This document shows positions 18,468 to 27,649 of a stretch of DNA of 64,000 nt, piece after piece. Below the pieces are notes generated by a model. The model was given only the letters and a program-made list of their open reading frames with translations. It had not been told where the DNA came from and searched no databases. This stretch comes from Chryseobacterium sp. POL2 (GTDB taxonomy: Bacteria; Bacteroidota; Bacteroidia; Flavobacteriales; Weeksellaceae), in assembly GCF_011058315.1 (NCBI RefSeq), contig NZ_CP049298.1, positions 1,178,001-1,242,000 on the forward strand, in the 5' to 3' direction. Every line of letters begins with the position of its first letter. Within the stretch, counting starts at the first letter, position 1. A program made the position numbers and the translations under genes.

Positions 18468-18472
18468 AAAAA

Positions 18473-18493
18473 AGCCCTGAAAATATCAGAGCT
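18473..18493 (-). terminator. Terminator after rimO
   Basis: AGCCCTGA and TCAGAGCT pair with one mismatch; the A-run on the left supplies the U-tract on the minus strand. It lies 25 bp beyond the rimO stop. Confidence 0.6.
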
Positions 18494-18517
18494 TAAATTT
18501 TATAATCGATGTTAATT

Positions 18518-19819
18518 TTAAATCAATTCACCATACAAATCGAATTCTTCTGCAGAAGTAATCTTCACATTTGCAAAATCGCCAATCGAAATATAGGTAT
18601 CTACAGCAGAAACCAAAACTGTATTATCAACGTCCGGCGAATCGAACTCCGTTCTACCAACGAAATAATTACCTTCTTTGCGATCAAAAATACATTTATA
18701 AACCTTTCCGATACGTTCTTGATTTTTCTCCCAAGATATTTGCGATTGCAACTCCATAATCTCTTCTACACGGGCTTCTTTAACTTCCTGAGGAACATCA
18801 TCTTCCAAAACATGTGCTGTTGTATTTTCTTCATGCGAATAGGTGAAACATCCCAATCGGTCAAACCTTTGCTCGCGCACCCAATCTTTTAATTCTAGGA
18901 AGCGCTCTTCGGTTTCGCCAGGATAGCCAACAATCAAGGTTGTACGAATAGCCATATCTGGAACTTTCTCACGGAATTTAGCCAAAAGCGCATCGGTCTT
19001 TTCGTGTGTTGTTCCACGCTTCATAGATTTCAACAAATCCGAATTGATGTGTTGCAACGGAATGTCGATATAGTTACAAACTTTCGGTTCTTCACGAATA
19101 ATGTCCAAAACATCTTCTGGAAATCCTGATGGAAACGCATAATGAAGTCGAATCCAATCGATACCATCAATTTTAACCAATTCTTTCAGCAAATCGCCTA
19201 ATGCGCGTCTTTTATAGATATCCAACCCGTAATAGGTAAGATCTTGTGCGATTAAAATCAATTCCTTAGTTCCTTTCTTGGCTAATTTTGAAGCTTCTTC
19301 CACCAATTTTTCGATGGGCGTGGAAATGTGTCCGCCACGCATCAAAGGAATGGCGCAAAAGGAACATGGTCTATCGCAACCTTCGGATATTTTAAGATAG
19401 GCATAGTGTTTTGGTGTTGTTGTAAGACGTTCTCCAACCAATTCGTGCTTATAATCGGCGCCAAGATGTTTTAATAAAATAGGCAAATCGCGGGTTCCGA
19501 AATATTGGTCAACATCAGGAATTTCACGAATCAAGTCAGGCTTATAGCGCTCCGACAAACATCCCGTTACGAAAACCTGTTCTACTTCGCCTCTACTTTT
19601 GGCCTCGACAAAATCTAGAATTGTATTAATCGACTCTTCTTTAGCATTATCGATAAAACCACAAGTGTTGATCACCACAATATCGCCGCGATCTTCGTGT
19701 ACGACTTCTTTACCATTGGCTTGTAGTTGGCCCATTAACACTTCGGAGTCGTAGACATTCTTGGAACATCCAAGCGTTACTATATTAATTTTCTTTTTAC
19801 CTGTTGATTTTGTACGCAT
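18518..19819 (-). CDS. rimO: Ribosomal protein S12 methylthiotransferase RimO
   Basis: A 433-residue radical-SAM enzyme that adds a methylthio group to an Asp of ribosomal protein S12. The N-terminal UPF0004 domain has TLGCSKNVYDSE with its cluster Cys, followed by CGF and CLS. The radical-SAM site is SEGCDRPCSFC near residue 150. A TRAM domain ends the protein (YVGRTEFDSPDVDNTVLV). The GCSKN motif and TRAM sequence separate RimO from the tRNA enzyme MiaB. It stands alone, with terminators on both sides. Confidence 0.96.
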   Translation of the reverse strand: MRTKSTGKKKINIVTLGCSKNVYDSEVLMGQLQANGKEVVHEDRGDIVVINTCGFIDNAKEESINTILDFVEAKSRGEVEQVFVTGCLSERYKPDLIREIPDVDQYFGTRDLPILLKHLGADYKHELVGERLTTTPKHYAYLKISEGCDRPCSFCAIPLMRGGHISTPIEKLVEEASKLAKKGTKELILIAQDLTYYGLDIYKRRALGDLLKELVKIDGIDWIRLHYAFPSGFPEDVLDIIREEPKVCNYIDIPLQHINSDLLKSMKRGTTHEKTDALLAKFREKVPDMAIRTTLIVGYPGETEERFLELKDWVREQRFDRLGCFTYSHEENTTAHVLEDDVPQEVKEARVEEIMELQSQISWEKNQERIGKVYKCIFDRKEGNYFVGRTEFDSPDVDNTVLVSAVDTYISIGDFANVKITSAEEFDLYGELI

Positions 19820-19906
19820 TATTATATAATAGATAATTTATAAATATTGATGTTTCGCGATTCCTCACAATGCTCAGAATGCCAATTTGCAAATTTAGGA
19901 ATAAAA

Positions 19907-19929
19907 AAAGAACCAAATTTTGGTTCTTT
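19907..19929 (-). terminator. Terminator after rfbC
   Basis: AAAGAACC and GGTTCTTT form a perfect stem with an AT loop, just past the rfbC stop. It closes the capsule transcription unit. A-run on the left gives U residues on the minus strand. Confidence 0.75.
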
Positions 19930-19934
19930 AATAT

Positions 19935-20483
19935 TTATAAAAATTGTTCTTCTTTAAAACTTGGTGAGTGTTTGTCTTTATCCGACAAAATAGCGTCTTC
20001 TAAAGGGATTTGCCAATCGATTCCCACATCTGGATCGTTCCACGCAATTGCGCCTTCGGCTTCTTTATTATAAAAATTATCGCATTTATAAGAAAAGACT
20101 GCGGTTTCACTTAGTACCGAAAAGCCATGCCCAAAACCTCTTGGAACATAAAGTTGACGTTTGTTTTCTGCGCTTAGTTCTATCCCAAACCATTGTCCAT
20201 AAGTTTCGGAATCTTTTCTGAGATCTACCGCGACATCAAAAACGCGACCTTCTAAGCAAGATACAAGTTTGGCTTGTGCATGTTCTCCTTTTTGCAAATG
20301 AACACCACGGACAACGCCATAAGAAGATTTAGAAATATTATCCTGAACAAAATGACCGTTAAGACCCGTTAGTTCTTCAAATTTTTTCTCATTGAATTTT
20401 TCGTAAAAATAGCCTCTTTCATCTTCGAAAATGCTTGGCTCAATAATATAGCAATCTTTAAGCGGTGTTTCTTTTAGTTTCAT
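19935..20483 (-). CDS. rfbC: dTDP-4-dehydrorhamnose 3,5-epimerase
   Basis: A 182-residue cupin-fold epimerase, normal length for RfbC/RmlC. It has EDERGYFYEKF, the active-site stretch VVRGVHLQKGEHAQAKL with the catalytic His, and YVPRGFGHGFSVL. The enzyme acts in dTDP-L-rhamnose synthesis. No rfbA, rfbB or rfbD lies in the window, so the rest of the pathway must be elsewhere or this epimerase serves another dTDP sugar. It is the last gene of the capsule run, 18 bp after the sugar transferase. Confidence 0.93.
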   Translation of the reverse strand: MKLKETPLKDCYIIEPSIFEDERGYFYEKFNEKKFEELTGLNGHFVQDNISKSSYGVVRGVHLQKGEHAQAKLVSCLEGRVFDVAVDLRKDSETYGQWFGIELSAENKRQLYVPRGFGHGFSVLSETAVFSYKCDNFYNKEAEGAIAWNDPDVGIDWQIPLEDAILSDKDKHSPSFKEEQFL

Positions 20484-20501
20484 AAAAATATCAATGGTTT
20501 A

Positions 20502-21092
20502 TTAGTCTTTAACAATCGCGGAGAAGGTATCAAAAATAATTTTTATATCTTTAAAAACATTGTTATCTTCAATATAATCTAAGTTGATCGTAAGCTTTTC
20601 GGGCATAATAACATCTATATAAGTTTGTTCTGGGTTTTGGCTTTTCGCCAACAATTCGCTTTCGTTTCTGTATTTAATTGACGCATTATCGGTAATCCCA
20701 GGCCTAACAGAAAGAACTTTTTTTTGTTCTTCGTTATAAAGCTTTGTGTATTTTTCAACTTCTGGACGTGGCCCTACGAAAGACATGTCTCCTAGAAGCA
20801 CGTTAAACAATTGTGGTAATTCATCAAGTTTATATTTTCTTAGAAAATATCCCACTTTGGTCACGCGTGGATCACGGTCTCCTACTGTTAATGCTCCTTT
20901 TGAAAATGAATCTGGTCGCATAGTTCGAAACTTAAGAACATCAAAAGGAACAGAATTTCTACCAATTCTTTTTTGACGATAAATAACGCCACCTTTACTA
21001 TCTAAGCTGATTGCTATAGCAATAATTATATAAACAGGTATAAGTACGATAATACCTATAAGCGACAAAACAATATCAAAAAATCTTTTCAT
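20502..21092 (-). CDS. Undecaprenyl-phosphate sugar-1-phosphate transferase (PglC/WcaJ-like)
   Basis: A 196-residue initiating transferase. One N-terminal membrane helix (FFDIVLSLIGIIVLIPVY) leads into the bacterial sugar transferase domain with YRQKRIGRN, VLKFRTM, KYKLDELPQL and DMSFVGPRPE. The DE pair and the Pro-Arg motif are the catalytic signature. The small size matches monotopic PglC-type enzymes. It would load the first sugar phosphate on the lipid carrier at the inner membrane. Its start overlaps the aminotransferase stop (TAATG), and the neighbouring DegT and acyltransferase genes fit a diamino-type first sugar. Confidence 0.92.
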   Translation of the reverse strand: MKRFFDIVLSLIGIIVLIPVYIIIAIAISLDSKGGVIYRQKRIGRNSVPFDVLKFRTMRPDSFSKGALTVGDRDPRVTKVGYFLRKYKLDELPQLFNVLLGDMSFVGPRPEVEKYTKLYNEEQKKVLSVRPGITDNASIKYRNESELLAKSQNPEQTYIDVIMPEKLTINLDYIEDNNVFKDIKIIFDTFSAIVKD

Positions 21093-22309
21093 TAAACTAC
21101 TTTTTGATAAGCTTCTTCTATAACATTACAAATATAATCGACATCAGTATCTGAGAGCTGTGGATAAATTGGTAAAGAAATTTCTCTAGAATAATTATCG
21201 TATGCTACAGGATAGTTGGCAATATTATAGCCTAAATTTTTAAATAATGTCAACATTGGCATTGGAATAAAATGCACATTCACAGATACGCCATTATTAG
21301 AAATATATTCTATCATTTGGTCACGTTGTTCTTCAGAAATATTATTAATTCTGAGTGCATATAAATGATAACAAGACGTTCGGCTGTCATCTTTTATGAT
21401 TGGAAGTTGTGACCAATGCTTTTGTGAAAAATATTGATGATAACGCTCTGCAACACGCTTTCTTTCTTCCATTAACTGTGAAGAATATTTTCTAATTTGT
21501 GCTAGACCAATGGCCGCACAAACATCAGGCATATTCACTTTCAAGCCTTGAAAAACAATATCATATTTCCAACTACTTCCACCGCCTTGAGATTTTGTAA
21601 ACGCATCTTTTGTTTGACCATTTAAAGTCCAAAGACGCATGGTTGCATACTCTTCATCATTATTAAACGGTTCTGGAAGGTTAATACAAATTGCACCTCC
21701 TTCAGAAGTTGTAATATTTTTCACGGCATGAAATGAGAAAATTGTAATATCTGCCCAAACGCCCGTTTCCTTATGTTTGTACATTGCCCCCACTGAATGA
21801 GCGGCATCAGAAAGTACTAGCATTCGTCCAAGTTTTTTTTGGTTTTCGGAGTTTGCTACAAATTTACTTTTAACCGATTCGTCATTTACAATATCGTTTA
21901 TAGCATCATAATCACATGGTAAACCAGCTATATCCACTGGCATTATCACTTTTGTCTTATCTGTTATTGCTAATCTTACTTTTTCTGGATCAATAGTGAA
22001 GTCCTCTTTTACATCTACCATAATTGGCGTGGCACCACAATGCAAAACAGCCAATGCAGTTGCACTATAGGTATATGCTGGGACAATAACTTCATCTCCT
22101 TCTTTTATTCCAAACCATTTTAAAATTAAAATAGCACCTGATGTCCAAGAATTAACTGCCAAAGCTCTTGGTGCGTGTGTTAATTTGCACACTTCCTCTT
22201 CCAAGGCTTTTACTTTGGGTCCAGTGGTTATCCATCCAGATTCCAAAGTATCGACAACTTCATCGACGACATCTTGATCTACAAAAGGTGGAGAAAAGGG
22301 AATTTTCAT
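21092..22309 (-). CDS. DegT/DnrJ/EryC1/StrS sugar aminotransferase 1
   Basis: A 405-residue PLP-dependent aminotransferase. Signs are SGWITTGPKVKALEEE at the start, the strand VPAYTYSATALAVLHCGATP, DAAHSVGA, and the PLP Lys in FHAVKNITTSEGG. It would move an amino group to a nucleotide-keto-sugar. The pairing with a downstream sugar transferase and upstream GNAT gene suggests an acetamido sugar, as in bacillosamine-type pathways, with the keto sugar coming from the WbpM-like enzyme of this locus. That assignment is inferred from context. Confidence 0.9.
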   Translation of the reverse strand: MKIPFSPPFVDQDVVDEVVDTLESGWITTGPKVKALEEEVCKLTHAPRALAVNSWTSGAILILKWFGIKEGDEVIVPAYTYSATALAVLHCGATPIMVDVKEDFTIDPEKVRLAITDKTKVIMPVDIAGLPCDYDAINDIVNDESVKSKFVANSENQKKLGRMLVLSDAAHSVGAMYKHKETGVWADITIFSFHAVKNITTSEGGAICINLPEPFNNDEEYATMRLWTLNGQTKDAFTKSQGGGSSWKYDIVFQGLKVNMPDVCAAIGLAQIRKYSSQLMEERKRVAERYHQYFSQKHWSQLPIIKDDSRTSCYHLYALRINNISEEQRDQMIEYISNNGVSVNVHFIPMPMLTLFKNLGYNIANYPVAYDNYSREISLPIYPQLSDTDVDYICNVIEEAYQKVV

Positions 22310-22313
22310 ATTT

Positions 22314-22895
22314 TTATGTTTTTTTTATAAATCTATACATTTTTCTGCCGTTATAACTTTCAAATTCATTAAGAATTTCGTAACCGCAATCTTTATAAAA
22401 CATGATAGCTTTATCATTATTATCAAAATCGGTAGTTAGTGATATTGGCAGTTTATTATTTTCATTGCTAAGTTCTTTTTCAAATGCTGACAATAATATT
22501 TTGCCATAACCTTTTTTATTTGAAATAGTAGCAATACTTAACAATTCTGCAAAAATAAGCATTTCTTGGCTAGATTTGCTAGCATTTGAGCCTAATCTTT
22601 TTAAGGCTACTGGATTCGTGAAAAAAATATGTAGTCCAGCTTTGGCAAATCCAAATAAATTATTTTTTAACAGTTTTTTAAAAAAGGATGTATTATTAAA
22701 ACTTCCTGCAGCAAATCCAACTATTTTATCTTCATCTTCTAAAACCACTAAAAGGCCAGGCTTTTTTAAAAACGCGCGATAAAACTCAATTAAAAAAATT
22801 TTCCCTAAGCTACTTAAGAAAAAATTTTGAAAACGTAAAAGATGTATCTCGACTATTTTTTTAATATCACTATTGTTAGCTGGTCTTGTTTTCAT
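22314..22895 (-). CDS. GNAT-family acetyltransferase of the capsule locus
   Basis: A 193-residue protein with a GNAT fold: IVEIHLLRFQNFFLSS at the start, VVLEDEDKIVGFAAG in the middle and the acetyl-CoA loop ATISNKKGYGKILLSAF near residue 130, then YKDCGYEILNEF. In this position it probably acetylates the amino sugar made by the next gene's aminotransferase. Its start shares one base with the stop of the WbuB-like gene. The usual acetyltransferase of bacillosamine pathways is a left-handed beta-helix protein (PglD); a GNAT enzyme is the alternative seen in some routes. Confidence 0.8.
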   Translation of the reverse strand: MKTRPANNSDIKKIVEIHLLRFQNFFLSSLGKIFLIEFYRAFLKKPGLLVVLEDEDKIVGFAAGSFNNTSFFKKLLKNNLFGFAKAGLHIFFTNPVALKRLGSNASKSSQEMLIFAELLSIATISNKKGYGKILLSAFEKELSNENNKLPISLTTDFDNNDKAIMFYKDCGYEILNEFESYNGRKMYRFIKKT

Positions 22896-24121
22896 TAGTT
22901 AATTACATTTTGTTTTAAAAAATCATGAATCTTGGACGCTCCTGCTGCTCTAGAAAACTCTTGCGCATAAAGCAATTTGCTTTGCTCTTCTATATTCTTG
23001 ACCATTAACTCATCCATATTGTACAGCTTTTGGATTGCTGTTAACATTGCTATATTATTTTCAGATTCAAAAACTTCGCCCAGTCTATTCGCACTGATTA
23101 ATTCTGCAGCTTCACCTTCTACTCCGCCTAAAACTGGTTTTCCAACCTCAATATAAGCCTGAAGTTTTGAAGGAATAATGGATTTATAAATTGGATCCGA
23201 AATCAAATGTAAAAATAAACAATCGGCTGCATTCAAATACTTTGAAATTTCATTGCTTGACACTCGTCCGTGCAATTCTACATTGTTTATGTTTTGGGTT
23301 TTCAGTTTGGTTTTCAAAATTTCAAAATCCGTCCCATCACCGAAAAAATGAAATTTAATTTTCGGGAATTTTTCTTCTACCATTTGGTACGCTTCAGTTA
23401 ATAATGATAAACCCTGATGCACCCCAATATTCCCAGCATACACAATATTGTAGGAATCTCCAGAAAATTGATAATTTTCATAATCGACCTCCGGATTTTT
23501 CTCCACCATTGACCAATTGTATAAAGTTAAGATTTTTGTTTTTGAAATTCCTTTTGATTCAACTATTTTATTAAAGCTATTAGAAACAGTTACAAAACAA
23601 TCAAAAAAGCGATAATAAAAGTTATTCAGTAAAACATCTAATATTTTGATGATCCACCCAAACTTAACCACGCCAGAAACTCGAATATTCTCGGGAAAAA
23701 CATCCTGAATATCGAGTAATGTTTTAGACTTTCTTTTGAATAATTTAACCGTCCAAGCTACAAAAACCACAAATGGCGATGACTGCAAAATATAATAAAA
23801 GCTTTCTTTTTTACCGAATTTAAAAATGGCATAAGATGCAAAAATCCCAAAACAAAGGTAATTGAGAATCCGTTTAAAAACATTCAAACTATGATCGGCA
23901 TAGGTAAAAGTCCTAATTACTTTTATCCCATCCAGAGTTTCAACCTGAAACAATGAATTTTTATAACCAGAATATATTTCTCCTTTGGGATAATTCGGTA
24001 AACCAGTTATCACAACGGGATCCCAACCTTTCTCTTTCAACGATTTTATAAAATCAATATCTTTAAGATAAGGTTCTGGCGTGAAGTATTGCGCTACATA
24101 AAAGAGTCTATTACTCATCAT
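22895..24121 (-). CDS. WbuB-like GT4 glycosyltransferase, likely L-FucNAc transferase
   Basis: I chose the ATG pair at 24121, which overlaps the capG stop (TAATG); an open extension of six codons upstream lies inside capG. The 408-residue protein has a GT4 layout: FYVAQYFTPEP and GLPNYPKGEIYSGYK in the N-domain, VYAGNIGVHQGL at the domain border, FFGDGTDFEILK, and the donor-site region IIPSKLQAYIEVGKPVL. In E. coli O26-type clusters a WbuB protein follows fnlA-fnlB-fnlC and is thought to transfer L-FucNAc. The same adjacency occurs here, supporting that donor. Confidence 0.85.
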   Translation of the reverse strand: MMSNRLFYVAQYFTPEPYLKDIDFIKSLKEKGWDPVVITGLPNYPKGEIYSGYKNSLFQVETLDGIKVIRTFTYADHSLNVFKRILNYLCFGIFASYAIFKFGKKESFYYILQSSPFVVFVAWTVKLFKRKSKTLLDIQDVFPENIRVSGVVKFGWIIKILDVLLNNFYYRFFDCFVTVSNSFNKIVESKGISKTKILTLYNWSMVEKNPEVDYENYQFSGDSYNIVYAGNIGVHQGLSLLTEAYQMVEEKFPKIKFHFFGDGTDFEILKTKLKTQNINNVELHGRVSSNEISKYLNAADCLFLHLISDPIYKSIIPSKLQAYIEVGKPVLGGVEGEAAELISANRLGEVFESENNIAMLTAIQKLYNMDELMVKNIEEQSKLLYAQEFSRAAGASKIHDFLKQNVIN

Positions 24122-25287
24122 TATATTTCTTCCGACCAAACGGTTCTTTTAATATAATCTGTGTAAGAAATAATAATTCTCACCACTTTTTCGGAAACAT
24201 TTGGCATTGAATAATCTGCTACAGGACGGAAGTTTGGAGACTGGGAATTAGAAACTAGCGTATTTCTTTCTCCAATGACTTGTGTTTGTAATTGCGCTAA
24301 ACCTTGCATAATTCGTTCTGGAGAAAGTCCCACCATCATTACTGATGCTTCTTCCATAGCTTCTGGTCTTTCGTGAGCTTGACGAATATTTAAGGCTCTG
24401 AAATTTAGAATTGAAGATTCTTCTGAAATGGTTCCTGAGTCCGATAGACAAGCATACGCATGCATTTGAAGCGCATTATAATCATGGAAACCAAGAGGTT
24501 TTAGGAACTGAATTTCTGGACGCATTTCAATTTGCATCTTATCAATCATATTTTGTGTACGTGGATGCGTAGAAACGATGATTGGATATTGGTATTTTTC
24601 GGCAATTGCATTCAGAGAAGTCATTAATCCACGGAAATTTTTCTCTGAATTGATATTTTCTTCACGGTGAGAAGAAACGACAAAGAATTTTCCTTTTTCT
24701 AAATTCAATTTTTCTAAAACATTGGATGCTTTAATTTGCGGTAGATAATGATTCAAAACCTCAAACATCGGCGAACCTGTTTTGATAATTCTGTCCGCAG
24801 GAAGTCCTTCTCTCAATAAATATTCGCGCGCAATATCGGAATAAGTAAGATTGATATCCGAAGTATGATCTACAATTTTTCGGTTGGTTTCTTCGGGAAC
24901 TCTTTGGTCGAAACACCGGTTTCCTGCTTCCATGTGGAAAATCGGAATATGTCTTTTTTTCGCAGGAATTGCACACAAACAAGAATTGGTATCACCTAAA
25001 ACCAAAAAAGCATCAGGTTGCAATTCTTCCAACAAGGGATCTATTTTAATTAAAATATTCCCTACCGTTTCTGTTGCTGTTTTTCCAGCTGCTTCTAAAA
25101 AATAATCTGGTTTACGAAGTCCTAAATCTTCAAAGAAAATTTGATTGAGTTCGTAATCGTAATTTTGTCCTGTGTGGACGATGATATGTTCTACAGCTTC
25201 AGAATTGTCTAAAGCCATTAATACTCTTGATAATCTTATGATTTCTGGTCGTGTTCCCACAACCGTCATTACTTTTAATTTTTTCAT
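24121..25287 (-). CDS. capG: UDP-N-acetyl-L-fucosamine synthase / WecB-like epimerase (CapG, FnlC, WbjD)
   Basis: A 388-residue non-hydrolysing UDP-GlcNAc 2-epimerase-type protein: VVGTRPEIIRL, HTGQNYDYELNQIFFEDL, GDTNS, FHMEAGNRCFDQRVPEE, SSHREENI and DSGTISEE. The family includes both WecB, making UDP-ManNAc, and CapG/FnlC, making UDP-L-FucNAc as the third step after CapE and CapF. Because capE and capF are both in this locus, CapG is the better call. A divergent beta-helix gene separates it from capF. A -7 box TATCTTTG lies 14 bp upstream, so it starts its own transcript. Confidence 0.9.
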   Translation of the reverse strand: MKKLKVMTVVGTRPEIIRLSRVLMALDNSEAVEHIIVHTGQNYDYELNQIFFEDLGLRKPDYFLEAAGKTATETVGNILIKIDPLLEELQPDAFLVLGDTNSCLCAIPAKKRHIPIFHMEAGNRCFDQRVPEETNRKIVDHTSDINLTYSDIAREYLLREGLPADRIIKTGSPMFEVLNHYLPQIKASNVLEKLNLEKGKFFVVSSHREENINSEKNFRGLMTSLNAIAEKYQYPIIVSTHPRTQNMIDKMQIEMRPEIQFLKPLGFHDYNALQMHAYACLSDSGTISEESSILNFRALNIRQAHERPEAMEEASVMMVGLSPERIMQGLAQLQTQVIGERNTLVSNSQSPNFRPVADYSMPNVSEKVVRIIISYTDYIKRTVWSEEI

Positions 25288-25300
25288 TTAAAATTTTAAA

Positions 25301-25308
25301 CAAAGATA
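25301..25308 (-). promoter_or_regulatory. Bacteroidota -7 box for capG
   Basis: Minus strand TATCTTTG matches TAnnTTTG inside the 52-bp gap between the divergent capG and beta-helix genes. It would drive capG to rfbC as a separate unit. Confidence 0.5.
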
Positions 25309-25339
25309 TAGTATATTTACAATCATTAAAAGCAACACA

Positions 25340-26470
25340 ATGAAAAATTCCATTATTTTAATACTATTCTTCACATTTAATTTATGCTTATCCCAAAAAG
25401 TTAACATTACGAATTATGGCGCAGTAGGAAATGGTAAAACCGATGATACCCAAGCATTTAAAAAAGCTATTAATGAACTGAAAACAAAATACAGCTTCCA
25501 AAAAAAGCCAAGCGTATTGTATATTCCCAGTGGAACCTACCTTTTATCTCAATCATTGATTTTGGATAAATATATTAGTATTGAAGGAGAATTTATCAAC
25601 ACGACTGTTTTACAAACAAAATCTACCAACACACCTGTTATTATTCTTGAAAAAAACATAGACGAATCTATAATATATAATAGCTACAATTACATAAAAA
25701 ATATAAGCGTACAAGGACCAAATTACCAAAATAGTTTCGTAGAAAATAAAGCAACAACCACCACGAACAATGTGGGAATTTTAATCAATGGGCTTCGTAC
25801 AAGGATTGAAGATGTACAAATAGAAGGTTTTTCTAACAGCGGGATTGAAGTTAATGGATCTTATTACACTTTTATATCAAGAGTATTCTTAAAAAATAAT
25901 GCAATTGGCCTGTTAATTACAAATACCTCAACAAGTGTTTACCTCACACAAAGCGAATTAAGATTTAATTCTATTGGTGTTATGATTAATAATAATTCAT
26001 ATTCTAATTTTATTAATAATAATATGATTGAGTCTAATGTTGCAACCTATTACAAAGATGATACATCCACTAACCAATCAAATATCAACAGTAGAGGGCG
26101 AGGAATAGTTCTTAAAAATGCGTTGACCAACTTTATCAACAACAATTATCTTGAAAATCACTTCGTGAATTTCACTTTAGACAGCGCCAGTAAAAATATC
26201 ATCACCAATAATTTTTATGCCATTGGTAATATGACGGTTCTTCCTGATAAGAATCAAATTTTTATGCAAATGATTGGAAATTCAACCGAAAATACACTTT
26301 CTAACAATGCTTATCTAACTACCGAACCTCATCTAGAAGCTAATAAAATCATTATCGACAACCGAGATTATTCTTCCAATAAAATTGATGTCGGAAAAGA
26401 CAATGAGAAAATTAAATCTTTGATGAAAAAAAGCATTTCAAATGAAAAAAACAGACCAATAATTGATTAG
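25340..26470 (+). CDS. Secreted right-handed beta-helix (pectate-lyase-3-like) protein
   Basis: A 376-residue exported protein with a signal peptide ending near LCLSQ. The start of the mature part, VNITNYGAVGNGKTDDTQAF, is the classic opening of pectate_lyase_3/GH28-like beta-helix domains. Many NN- and GI-spaced repeats follow (for example FINNNMIESN). Such proteins bind or cut polysaccharides, or act as phage-tail-like depolymerases. It is the only plus-strand gene in the capsule locus and interrupts the capF-capG pair, so it may act on or modify the capsule, or be a later insertion. Catalytic residues cannot be picked out with confidence. Confidence 0.85.
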   Translation: MKNSIILILFFTFNLCLSQKVNITNYGAVGNGKTDDTQAFKKAINELKTKYSFQKKPSVLYIPSGTYLLSQSLILDKYISIEGEFINTTVLQTKSTNTPVIILEKNIDESIIYNSYNYIKNISVQGPNYQNSFVENKATTTTNNVGILINGLRTRIEDVQIEGFSNSGIEVNGSYYTFISRVFLKNNAIGLLITNTSTSVYLTQSELRFNSIGVMINNNSYSNFINNNMIESNVATYYKDDTSTNQSNINSRGRGIVLKNALTNFINNNYLENHFVNFTLDSASKNIITNNFYAIGNMTVLPDKNQIFMQMIGNSTENTLSNNAYLTTEPHLEANKIIIDNRDYSSNKIDVGKDNEKIKSLMKKSISNEKNRPIID

Positions 26471-26491
26471 TTACCGGTCTATTTTTTAATT

Positions 26492-27649
26492 TTAAACTTC
26501 CAAGAAATACGTATCTGCATCCTCTGGATTAAAAGGTTCATCGATCCAAAAAATCGTGTACAAATCTTCTATTCCTATATTTTTGATGTTGTGGGTGTAC
26601 CAAATGGGCATATCCACATAAGCAGGTTCTGTACCGTCTAAGTAAAAATCTAAAACTTCATCCGTATCTATTTTCCTTAACTGAATTAAAGCTTTTCCTT
26701 TAATCACCGCAAAACGCTCAATTTTTCGGGTATGATAATGATTTCCTCTTGTAATATCCGGAACTGTCGTTGAAAATGAACATTGTCCGCCAATTCCTAA
26801 TCGAATGACTTCCACAAAAGCGCCTCTAGGATCGGTATGTTGCGTGAATTTTACTGGATAATGCGTCTTATAATCAATATATGAACGGTAGGTATTGAAT
26901 AAATTGTGTTCGAATTTTGAATTCAAAACTGGAATTTCTCCACCATCAAAATACTTGGTTTTATAATCGTTTAATAAAGCTAAAACTTCAGAAACTTTGT
27001 TGGTTGAAGTTGGTTCTATAACCAATTCGGGCTGACTTTTCTCAGAACGAATTTCTTCCATGATTTTAACAACCAATTCCTGAACGTAAATCAGTTTTAC
27101 ATCACCATCATTAGCAATTGTTGGTGTTTCGCCATGCGTTAACTGATGGCAGAAAGTAGCGATAAATGAGTTATAGAAAGGCTTTCCGAAAGCTCCAAAA
27201 ACATTTGGGATAATTAATCCCGTTGCTTTTCCACCATTTTCGTTGGCCCAGTTGACAATCGCTTCGCGACCTTCACGTTTCGATTTTCCGTAGAGATTAT
27301 CTCTTTCTTCTTGTGTAGAAGACGATATCAAAACATGAGCTTTCGAATTGGTTCTTTTCAAAGAATCTACCAATTTGTTTGCTAAAGCGACATTGGTTTC
27401 ATAGATAAATTGTTCTGATTCATGACGATTCATCGCTGCTAAATGCACAATAACGTCACATTTTGAGACAAAATCATCCAATTGGGTTTCATTTTCAAAA
27501 TATTCTTTCTGGAAATCAACCCTTTCAAATTCTTCTGGAAACAGTCCTAAAGTATTATATAAATGACTTCCTACAAAGCCTTTTTGTCCTGTAATTCCAA
27601 TCTTTTTTGGTGATTGGTTGTTGGTTGTTGGTAACTGGTTATTCATCAT
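26492..27649 (-). CDS. capF: CapF/FnlB: bifunctional 4-keto reductase and 3-epimerase
   Basis: A 385-residue protein with two parts. Residues 15-245 are a short-chain dehydrogenase with GITGQKGFVGSH and the YxxxK pair in NLYGKSKREG. Residues 250-385 are a cupin with HTDPRGAFVEV, NHYHTRKIERF and IWYTHNIKN. This fusion is the signature of CapF/WbjC/FnlB, the second step of UDP-L-FucNAc synthesis. The first 13 residues (MMNNQLPTTNNQS) are encoded by the heptamer array, including the start codons, and are unlike the family; the conserved part starts at KKIGITG. The true start may have been replaced by repeat DNA. Confidence 0.92.
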   Translation of the reverse strand: MMNNQLPTTNNQSPKKIGITGQKGFVGSHLYNTLGLFPEEFERVDFQKEYFENETQLDDFVSKCDVIVHLAAMNRHESEQFIYETNVALANKLVDSLKRTNSKAHVLISSSTQEERDNLYGKSKREGREAIVNWANENGGKATGLIIPNVFGAFGKPFYNSFIATFCHQLTHGETPTIANDGDVKLIYVQELVVKIMEEIRSEKSQPELVIEPTSTNKVSEVLALLNDYKTKYFDGGEIPVLNSKFEHNLFNTYRSYIDYKTHYPVKFTQHTDPRGAFVEVIRLGIGGQCSFSTTVPDITRGNHYHTRKIERFAVIKGKALIQLRKIDTDEVLDFYLDGTEPAYVDMPIWYTHNIKNIGIEDLYTIFWIDEPFNPEDADTYFLEV

